DNA of 64,000 nt, taken from the NCBI GenBank assembly GCA_015200345.1, contig CP054187.1, positions 852,470-916,469 of the forward strand. Direction: 5' to 3'. Source of the DNA: Planctomycetia bacterium. GTDB taxonomy: Bacteria; Planctomycetota; Phycisphaerae; UBA1845; UTPLA1. A program made the translations under genes and the position numbers. Below the pieces are notes generated by a model that was not told the origin of the DNA, did not search any database, and was given only the letters and a program-made list of their open reading frames with translations. Positions 55,102-62,269 of the stretch are shown piece after piece (position 1 is the stretch's first letter; each line of letters begins with the position of its first letter).

Positions 55102-55253
55102 GATGTGCTCCGCCCCCGGGATGAATGACCCGCGCTATTGTACGGCGGTGAATGCCACCTGCCATGCCACGCTACTTCATCGGCTCGCGAGGTGAAACAG
55201 CGATATGAACGAACGGTTTGGCCGTAAACGTGGGGAAACTGCGGTATTCTCGG

Positions 55254-55754
55254 CTAGGCGGTCACGTCGAGAACCTGGCCGATGCCGGGCGGCGAAATGA
55301 AGTCGACCTGCCGCACCGATCGCGGCGCTTCGACCACCGGCCATCGAAACGGCCAAAGACGCTTCCGGTCGCATCCTCCGACCGCCGAATGACACTGACC
55401 CATCTCGTCCTTGCGTGCCGCGTATGCGGCGTCGACATCCGCTGTCGATTGCGCACGCCGGCCCGCGAAGTAACTGTGCGGCCGATTGCTCGCATCGAAC
55501 ACGGCATCGCCCGCTCGCACACCGGGGTGAATCGCACTGGCGTCAAACTGCCGCCGCCATGCATACAAACCACCGGGCCACGGCGGCAGACCGTACCAAT
55601 AACGCGGCAGACCGCCGCGAAGATCGGAAGAACTGGATATCGCCCCCACGCAACCCACCGGCATCGCTCCCCGCATGAAGAGAATGCAAGATGCGTTCCG
55701 AAAGTCGAATGGGAGGCCGCTGCAACGTGGGCGCGATAAGAACCACTCGCGCAC
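55254..55754 (-). CDS. Doubtful 166-residue hypothetical protein
   Basis: An open frame with codon use like its neighbours in the C-terminal two-thirds (HPGVRAGDAVFDASNRPHSYF, then a segment ending VDFISPPGIGQVLDVTA), but no family and no convincing start: ATG at 55754, 55673 or 55664. A second frame of similar length overlaps it, so one may be a shadow. The flanks, 55102-55253 and 55755-55876, show no other gene. Confidence 0.3.
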   Translation of the reverse strand: MREWFLSRPRCSGLPFDFRNASCILFMRGAMPVGCVGAISSSSDLRGGLPRYWYGLPPWPGGLYAWRRQFDASAIHPGVRAGDAVFDASNRPHSYFAGRRAQSTADVDAAYAARKDEMGQCHSAVGGCDRKRLWPFRWPVVEAPRSVRQVDFISPPGIGQVLDVTA

Positions 55755-55876
55755 TCCGGAATCGAGCCGGCGCGGATCAAGCCCGCATTCCGCGCAATTC
55801 GCCAGCGCGGTCGATGTTGATTTCAGTCAACGTTGAAGTTAATTTGAAACAACGCTCCGGTACCGCGGTGCGTCGT

Positions 55877-56449
55877 TCAGACGAGTTCGCCCGTCTTCTC
55901 GGGTTCGGAGCTTCCCGGACCGGACCCGACGACTTTCTCGGCCAGCCGGCGATAGGCCTGCACCAGATCGCGGCAGATCAGATCCACGCGATCGCGCAGC
56001 TCCTTGCGATCCTTCACCAACCGCGATGAGACCTTTCGCAGCCGATTGGCCCGCGACGTGTCCTGGCGGTGCTTGCGCCGCCGGTCGGCCGCACGACGAA
56101 TCGCGTTGATCAGCCGCGGCAGGTCGAACGGCTTGACGAAAACATCCGCCGCGCCCAGACGCAGGGCGGTCAGAATCCGCTGCGCGTCCATCTCGTCATC
56201 AAGTAGAATGACCGGAGTCGCCGCATCGCCAGATTGGTCAGCCAGCATCGACAGACCGGTGCCGTCGGAAACGTGCTGGCTCGCGACGATGACATCAAAC
56301 GCATTCGATTCGGCGAGTACCCCGGCCTGTTCCACGCGATCCGAAACCGTAAGATTGGCAGAAAGGCCGGTCATCAGCGCGTGCCCCAGCGTGACGACCA
56401 GATCCGCGTCCTCCGTGACGAGCAATACCTGAATATCCTGGCGATTCAT
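55877..56449 (-). CDS. Receiver-domain protein lacking the phospho-acceptor aspartate
   Basis: 190 residues. Residues 5-120 have a receiver fold with the acidic pair Glu13/Asp14 and the conserved lysine Lys106 (VFVKPF). But the phospho-acceptor position in FDVIVASQHV is Ser57, and the switch Thr/Ser is Asp84. So it cannot be phosphorylated in the usual way. The rest is a basic helical tail. GAGGCACGG lies upstream of the ATG. It follows the HDOD histidine kinase gene and may act as a partner or decoy. Confidence 0.82.
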   Translation of the reverse strand: MNRQDIQVLLVTEDADLVVTLGHALMTGLSANLTVSDRVEQAGVLAESNAFDVIVASQHVSDGTGLSMLADQSGDAATPVILLDDEMDAQRILTALRLGAADVFVKPFDLPRLINAIRRAADRRRKHRQDTSRANRLRKVSSRLVKDRKELRDRVDLICRDLVQAYRRLAEKVVGSGPGSSEPEKTGELV

Positions 56450-56736
56450 CCGTGCCTCGCTTCCTTTCCCGCTTCCTGCTTCCTGCCCCCGGGCGCTTCT
56501 CGATTCATGACGCCCTGTCTGTCCGGCCCGATTTCACGTTCTGCATGCAATTCACGCGAGCCTATGTCGGCTTGATCCGGGTTCGACAATAGTGCCAGGC
56601 GGGACGTTTCAGCCGTGAGAGCGAGGGGAGGAGGAGAGAGGCCTACGCGACCCGCCCGGCCCGGATACCAAAACTCCATCGATCGCGCGGAACGCCCCGG
56701 TCCCCCTGATTACCGGTAAAATTATACGACTGTCTC

Positions 56737-58968
56737 TTACCCCCGACTCGCCGGACGCTTCGACGGCAGCCGAAGCTCCACGATCGTGCCCGCGCCGGGC
56801 ACGCTGCGAATCCGAACGCTTCCGTCGCCGGACTGAATCCACCGCTGCACGCGCGCCAGACCCAGACCCCTTTTGCGCCCGGCCGGTCCGTGCGAAAAGA
56901 ACGGGTCCATCGCCCGCGCCTGCACGTCCGGCGTCATGCCGCGACCGTTGTCAGCCACCTGCACGACGCCACACTCTTCGGCACAATCGCCAAACGCCTT
57001 GATGGTCACCCGGGGCGATTCGCCTTCCATCGCCGCCCACGCGTTATCGATCAGTTCGCCCAAGGCGCGCGTCAGAAGGTCCGGATCCCCGAACACCGCC
57101 GGCGTATCGGACGCGATCGAAACGGAACACGTACCAGCAGGAATCGAACGCGCTTCCAGCAGCGTTGACACCGTTTTCGACAGCCAAGCGCGCAGATCAA
57201 TCGGCAGGAACCGAGCCACCGGCGGTTCCGCGAACTCCAGCAGGCTCGACACCAGTTCGCTCGCCGCGTGCGCCTGCCGCACGATCTGATCCAGCGCTTC
57301 TCGGTCCTCGGGAGTCGCGGCACGTCCGCGAAGCAGTTGCGCACGACCCGATATCACCGCCAGCGGATTGTTCAACTCGTGCGCCGCGCCGGCCGCCAGC
57401 GAGGCCAGCGAATCCACCGCCCGCGCTCGGATCACCTGTTCGCGCATCGCCACCAGTCGCCGGTTGACCTCGGCCATGTCGTCTCGCATCGCCGCGATGG
57501 CCGACTCCGATCGCGCCTGAACCAGGGCCATGGAAATCAGCGCCAGGAGCGGCCTCGACGTCGAACCGTTCGTGCCCCGATCATCGCGCGACGCCGCATT
57601 GACGGGCTTGTCCGCGCGACACGTCAGCACGCCGCCAATCGGCTCGTCGCCGTGACACAGCGGAAGATGCCAGAGCGGCCCTTCTCCCAGGTGCAGGCGA
57701 AACCGGGAGACCAGCATCCCCATCCGCCCGGCGTGCAGTTCCTGCCAATCGGTCTCGTCCATCGACTTTGCCGCCTCGTCCGGCCACGTTGACAGACCTC
57801 CGCCCATCAACGAGAGATCCATCACCCCGCGCTCGATCTGCATGCCGGTCGCCGCAAACTCCAGCCACGGACGATCCTCGCGTCGCGCATAGACAACAGA
57901 CGCGTTCAAACCGTACCACGCACCCAGTGCCTTCGCTGCCTCCCCGCACACTTCCCGCAACAAGCAGCCGCGTCGAATCGACCCGGCGAAGTCGTGGATC
58001 GCCTTCAGACATGCCGCCTGCCGCGCCGCCATCCTGCGATTCGCTTCAAGTGCCTCACGCACGTCATCCGCGGCATTGGACGGCGTCGCTTCCGCTGGGC
58101 GAAAATCGACCCGCGCAGGTTCTTCGTCGGACCCTGCCAGCCATTGGCGAAGGGCGGCCGCCTCGTCGCGAACCGCCTCCAGCCAGCTCGCCAATTGCTC
58201 GCTTGTCAGCGTGCTGTCGCCGTAGCGCGCGAACTGCTCGACCCCCTGATCGACCAAGCGGTCATCGACTTTGTAACCCATGGCCACAGCCGCGGAATCG
58301 GCCCATTGCACGATCTGAACAGAACCATCCGGCGAGCAAGCCGCCGGCAGCGCTTCACCCGGCGTGTGATGCAGCCAAATGCACTCGGTCACGACGCGCG
58401 AAAGCGCCCATCGTTCCGCGAGACGCCGACCGGCCTGCGGATGATCCACGCCGAGCAATCGACGCTCGTGATTCGCGTTGTCAATCCCATGCAGGAAAAC
58501 CTTGCGGGAATCGGAGATCGATGCCGCGCTGATGCCGTGTCGAGTAACGCGCGCGTACCCCTTCGGCATCACGCGAGCCAGGGCCGCCTTACCCAGATCA
58601 TGAAGCAAGCCGCAGAGGAAAAGCTCGCCGGCTCGCGACGCCGAGACGCCTGCCGCGGCCGCCAGCCCCGTCGCCACCCCATGTACCCAGAAATCGACCC
58701 AATCAAACTCGGACGCTGCCGCATCAGGACGCGTCGCGGCTTTCGAAGTATCTGCACGGGTCCAATCGCACAGTGCCCGCGCCAGGCCCCAGCGCTTCGG
58801 CGCCTCGTTCGGCCCCGTGGCCGGCGGCTCGAACGGTTCGAGCCGCGACGGATGCCGTAACAGGCTTAGCAGTTCTGCCGGCGGTGGCGCGAGCGCATCA
58901 AGCAAGTCGTAGACTTGCTCGATCTGAATGGCCTGGGTTTCGTGCGCATCCCGCCGGTTCATTTCCAT
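56737..58968 (-). CDS. HDOD-GAF histidine kinase
   Basis: 743 residues, no membrane segment. The HDOD-like domain (about 85-260) has the HD motif in LLHDLGKAALARV and a WLHHTPGEALP segment. A GAF-type sensor region follows at about 320-480 (IHDFAGSIRRGCLLREVCGEA and later GGVLTCRADKPV). The HisKA box is AGAAHELNNPLAVISG near 530, and the HATPase has N-box GELIDNAWAAM, G1 VADNGRGM and G2 GLGLARV. All kinase motifs look intact. It lies 23 bases after the HTH-receiver gene, which is its likely response regulator partner. Confidence 0.87.
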   Translation of the reverse strand: MEMNRRDAHETQAIQIEQVYDLLDALAPPPAELLSLLRHPSRLEPFEPPATGPNEAPKRWGLARALCDWTRADTSKAATRPDAAASEFDWVDFWVHGVATGLAAAAGVSASRAGELFLCGLLHDLGKAALARVMPKGYARVTRHGISAASISDSRKVFLHGIDNANHERRLLGVDHPQAGRRLAERWALSRVVTECIWLHHTPGEALPAACSPDGSVQIVQWADSAAVAMGYKVDDRLVDQGVEQFARYGDSTLTSEQLASWLEAVRDEAAALRQWLAGSDEEPARVDFRPAEATPSNAADDVREALEANRRMAARQAACLKAIHDFAGSIRRGCLLREVCGEAAKALGAWYGLNASVVYARREDRPWLEFAATGMQIERGVMDLSLMGGGLSTWPDEAAKSMDETDWQELHAGRMGMLVSRFRLHLGEGPLWHLPLCHGDEPIGGVLTCRADKPVNAASRDDRGTNGSTSRPLLALISMALVQARSESAIAAMRDDMAEVNRRLVAMREQVIRARAVDSLASLAAGAAHELNNPLAVISGRAQLLRGRAATPEDREALDQIVRQAHAASELVSSLLEFAEPPVARFLPIDLRAWLSKTVSTLLEARSIPAGTCSVSIASDTPAVFGDPDLLTRALGELIDNAWAAMEGESPRVTIKAFGDCAEECGVVQVADNGRGMTPDVQARAMDPFFSHGPAGRKRGLGLARVQRWIQSGDGSVRIRSVPGAGTIVELRLPSKRPASRG

Positions 58969-58991
58969 CCGTGTCCCACCGGCGCGGAGGA

Positions 58992-59654
58992 TTACGCGCC
59001 GACCAGTTCGACCATGCGGTTGAGCAACTGCGTGATGTCAAACGGCTTCTTGACGAAATCATCCGCCCCCGCCGCTCGAAGCATCGCGATCTCGGCTTCG
59101 CGCGCGGCGCCGGAGACGATGATGATGCGCGTGCCTGCCAGCTCGGGATCGCTGCGAATCCGCTGACAGACGATATTCCCGTTAATATCCGGCAGCATGT
59201 AGTCCAGCAGCACGATGTCCGGGCGGAACTCCTTCGTCTGCGCCCCCGCGTCGAAACCATTATTCGCCGTGCGCACGTCGAACCGCCCGTCGCCGGCGAG
59301 AATCTCCGACATCATCGAAACAATCTCGGCGTCGTCATCCACAATCAACACGCGCTTCTTGCTCGCCGCGAGATTCTCCAGCGGGATGTGGTTCTCCCGC
59401 ATGAACGCCAGCAACGACTCGCGCGGAATGCGCCGGAACTTCGACCCCGGCACGCGGAAGCCCTTGAGCCGACCGCTGTCGAAGCAGCGAATCACCGTCT
59501 GCTGGCTGATGCGGCAAATCTCGGCGACCTCGCCCGTCGTATAGACAGATTTCATATTTCTGCCCCGCTTCGCCGCTTCCAGCGCCTCGGCTACCGCCGC
59601 AGCACCGGCCGCTCCGGCATCCGTGCCGTCCCCGTCCAATGATTGGCTCAACAT
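58992..59654 (-). CDS. Response regulator with N-terminal excisionase-type HTH and receiver domain
   Basis: 220 residues. The N-terminal helix-turn-helix (YTTGEVAEICRISQQTVIRC and GRLKGFRVPGSKFRRIPRE) is the type used by excisionases and MerR proteins. The receiver domain follows with the acidic pair in VLIVDDD, the phospho-acceptor in DIVLLDYMLPDING and the lysine in FVKKPFD, all intact. Having the DNA-binding domain first is the reverse of common response regulators. Starts at GTG 59690, ATG 59654 and ATG 59555 are possible; I chose 59654 because AGGTAAG precedes it. Confidence 0.88.
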   Translation of the reverse strand: MLSQSLDGDGTDAGAAGAAAVAEALEAAKRGRNMKSVYTTGEVAEICRISQQTVIRCFDSGRLKGFRVPGSKFRRIPRESLLAFMRENHIPLENLAASKKRVLIVDDDAEIVSMMSEILAGDGRFDVRTANNGFDAGAQTKEFRPDIVLLDYMLPDINGNIVCQRIRSDPELAGTRIIIVSGAAREAEIAMLRAAGADDFVKKPFDITQLLNRMVELVGA

Positions 59655-59983
59655 CTTACCTAGTTCCCCCAGATTAACAACCCCGCGCACTATCGGGCCG
59701 ACCCCTTTGCGGCTTTATCAATACCGAAGATGAACTGATTCTGGGGCTTTGATGGCGAAATTTGCGGTGACTGGACCTTTCGGATGTGGCACTTGATGAA
59801 ACCGTTCGCGCCGGCGTGCGCCGGCCCGCTCGAAGGCAGGCCGCTACGAGAATGCGACGCGAACGAAGTGGAGCCGCAGAATGATCCATAGGATGCGGGC
59901 ACCCGCTGCGGCGGGTGAATCACAGGCGAGACGCCTGGGCCACCGGTGAATGCTCATCGCGGCTTCACTTAGAAAGGTTCGGA
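59655..59983. other. 329-base intergenic region with two adjacent hairpins
   Basis: ACCCGC (59901-59906) with GCGGGT (59911-59916) and CAGGCG (59923-59928) with CGCCTG (59932-59937) form two tight hairpins side by side. They resemble dispersed REP-type elements; no T run follows in either direction. Nothing else was recognised. Confidence 0.5.
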
Positions 59984-62011
59984 TTACGCCTTGCTCTCGC
60001 GTCGGGCGGATTCCAGATGCAACAGCAGCACCGCGATATCGGCCGGGTTGATCCCGCTGATCCGCTGGGCCTGACCGATGCTGCGCGGGTTGATGCTGCT
60101 CAATCGCTCACGCGCTTCGAATCGAAGCTGACGGATCGTGTGATAATCCAGCCCGTCCGGTATCCGGCGCGACTCCATCTTTCGAAAGCGCTCGACCTCA
60201 CGAAGTTGTCGCTTGACATACCCGCCGTACTTCGCCTCGATCGCGGCCGCTTCGAACGCTTCGTCCAGCAAGCGGCTGCTGACGCCGGCTACGTCTTCCG
60301 GCAGCGCCGGCAGCGTATCCGATCCGCTTCCGCCGACCTCGCTCCCAACTCCGGCGGAGCGCCACGCGCGCCAAGGCACGCGCTCGATCGATTCGCCATC
60401 CGTCCGCGCCAGCCAGCGCGACAACGGCACGCCGTCGATGATCGTCCGCTCGGCCCAGCTTTGAATCACCGCGATCGCGTCACGTTTGGCCGCAAAACGC
60501 GTCCATCGTGTGTCGTCCACGAGGCCGATCTCCCGCCCCAGCGCGGTCAGCCTTGCGTCGGCGTTGTCGCTCCGAAGCAGCAGGCGGTACTCTGCGCGCG
60601 ACGTGAACATGCGATACGGCTCGATGACGCCGCGCGTCACCAGGTCGTCGATCATCACTCCGATGTACGCCTGGTCGCGCCGCAGCACCACCGGGTCGCG
60701 CCCCAGCACGCGCCGCGCCGCGTTGATCCCCGCAAGCAGCCCCTGCCCGGCCGCTTCTTCATAGCCGCTGGTGCCGTTAATCTGGCCCGCGAGGTACAAC
60801 CCCCCGACGCACTTGGCCTGAAGCGTCGCGTCGATCTGATGCGGCGGCACGAAATCGTACTCGACCGCATACCCCCATTGAAGAATCCGCGCTTGTTCCA
60901 GCCCGCGAATCGACCGCACCACGCCCTCCTGCACATCCACCGGCAGCGACGTGCTGATGCCGTTGCAGTAGATGCGGTCGCTCTCGTAGCCCTCGGGTTC
61001 CAGAAATACCTGATGCCGATCCTTCTCGGCGAAGCGAACGACCTTGTCCTCGATGCTGGGACAATAACGCGGCCCGCGCGACTCGATCTGCCCGGTGTAC
61101 ATCGGCGCGCGGTGAAGGTTCGCCCGGATCAGGTCGTGTGCCGGGGCGCCGGTGTACGTGATCCAGCAAGACACCTGTCGCTGATCGATGCGATCCGTCA
61201 GAAACGAGAACGGTTCGGGCGGAACGTCGCCCGGCTGTTCCTCCAGCGCGGCGTAATCCACCGAATCCCGCGCGAGGCGCGGCGGCGTGCCCGTCTTCAA
61301 TCGTCCCAGCTCCAGCCCCATCTCGCGCAAGCACGCGCTCAACCCCACCGCGCTGCCTTCGCCGATCCGCCCGCCCGCGGCCTTTTGTTCACCCGTGTGC
61401 ATCAGCGCGCGGAGGAATGTTCCCGTCGTCACAATCACGCAGCGGCAGGCCAGAACGCGGCCATCGGTCAGGCGAACGCCACAAACCTGTTTCACCTTCA
61501 CTGCCGGACCGCGCGCGCCGGTCAGAGCCGCGACCGCAACGGAGCGGGCTCGATCGGTCGACGAACAAGCCGGCCATTCACGACCCGTGATGAAGCCGCT
61601 GGAATCAGCAAGAGTCCTCGTTTCAATCCGCTCAATCGTCCCCTCGATGATCTCAAGATTCGGTGTGTGCGCGAGCAACTCCTGCACGGCGGCTGCATAC
61701 AGGTCGCGGTCGCATTGCGCTCGCGGCGCCCACACGGCCGGCCCCTTGCGGCGGTTCAACATGCGGAACTGAATGCCCGCGCGATCGGTGGCAAGCCCCA
61801 TCAGGCCGCCCAGCGCGTCGAGCTCTCGCACCATCTGCCCCTTGCCGATGCCGCCGATGGCCGGATTGCAACTCATGCGGCCGATGGCGTCGCGCTGCAT
61901 GGTGACCATCGCCGTGGGGATGCCGAGCCGCGCCGCGGCCCAGGCGGCCTCCGCGCCGGCGTGACCACCGCCGATGACAATGATTTCAAAACGGCGTTCC
62001 ATGGAAGGCAT
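59984..62011 (-). CDS. mnmG: tRNA uridine-5-carboxymethylaminomethyl modification enzyme
   Basis: 675 residues. With MnmE it modifies the wobble uridine of several tRNAs using FAD and folate. The FAD motif VIGGGHAGAEAAWAAARLG lies at the N-terminus, followed by CNPAIGGIGKGQMVRELDALGG, TGTFLRALMHTGEQ, LKTGTPPRL, CPSIEDKVVRFAEKDRHQVF, GLYLAGQINGTSGYEEAAGQG and TSRAEYRLLLRSDNADARLT. A C-terminal helical domain with YGGYVKRQ completes it. ATG at 62011 or 62002; no clear ribosome binding site. mnmE is not in the window. A central segment near 160-200 (SSTDRARSVAVAALTGARGPA) is longer than in most members. Confidence 0.96.
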   Translation of the reverse strand: MPSMERRFEIIVIGGGHAGAEAAWAAARLGIPTAMVTMQRDAIGRMSCNPAIGGIGKGQMVRELDALGGLMGLATDRAGIQFRMLNRRKGPAVWAPRAQCDRDLYAAAVQELLAHTPNLEIIEGTIERIETRTLADSSGFITGREWPACSSTDRARSVAVAALTGARGPAVKVKQVCGVRLTDGRVLACRCVIVTTGTFLRALMHTGEQKAAGGRIGEGSAVGLSACLREMGLELGRLKTGTPPRLARDSVDYAALEEQPGDVPPEPFSFLTDRIDQRQVSCWITYTGAPAHDLIRANLHRAPMYTGQIESRGPRYCPSIEDKVVRFAEKDRHQVFLEPEGYESDRIYCNGISTSLPVDVQEGVVRSIRGLEQARILQWGYAVEYDFVPPHQIDATLQAKCVGGLYLAGQINGTSGYEEAAGQGLLAGINAARRVLGRDPVVLRRDQAYIGVMIDDLVTRGVIEPYRMFTSRAEYRLLLRSDNADARLTALGREIGLVDDTRWTRFAAKRDAIAVIQSWAERTIIDGVPLSRWLARTDGESIERVPWRAWRSAGVGSEVGGSGSDTLPALPEDVAGVSSRLLDEAFEAAAIEAKYGGYVKRQLREVERFRKMESRRIPDGLDYHTIRQLRFEARERLSSINPRSIGQAQRISGINPADIAVLLLHLESARRESKA

Positions 62012-62051
62012 GATAAGCGATAAATCGCATCAGGCCTCGCCTGAAAACACT

Positions 62052-62148
62052 CCCTCTCCCTTGAAGGGAGAGAGCCGGGGTGAGGGTTGGTTTCGTCTTC
62101 GTGCGGCTTTTCCCCTCACCCAACCCTCTCCCCAAAGGGGAGAGGGCG
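62052..62148. repeat. Inverted pair of CCCTCTCCC-type repeats
   Basis: A unit running from CCCTCTCCC through GGGAGAG to GGTGAGGG (62052-62090) is mirrored by TTCCCCTCACCCAACCCTCT and the following GGGGAGAGGG (62110-62148) on the opposite strand, with about 20 bases between. Each unit also contains its own small hairpin. Repeats of this form are dispersed in many bacterial genomes. It lies between mnmG and the FG-GAP gene. Confidence 0.8.
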
Positions 62149-62181
62149 TTTCAGACAAAACCTAAATAAATGGATCACGCG

Positions 62182-62219
62182 AAAAAGAGAAGCCGACGGA
62201 TCGTCATCCGCCGGCTTCT
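62182..62219 (-). terminator. Intrinsic terminator of the FG-GAP gene
   Basis: On the minus strand AGAAGCCGGCGGA (62219-62207) pairs with TCCGTCGGCTTCT (62200-62188) with a single mismatch and a six-base loop, followed by a T run (62186-62182). It lies 50 bases after the stop codon of the FG-GAP gene. Confidence 0.85.
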
Positions 62220-62269
62220 GGAAATCAACCCACACGATTCTGGCGACGGACAACTGGCCGCTTGTTCGA

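Noticed and set aside
59915..62023. 702-codon plus-strand open frame over mnmG
   Set aside because: Antisense shadow of mnmG with Arg/His/Pro-rich translation and no domain.
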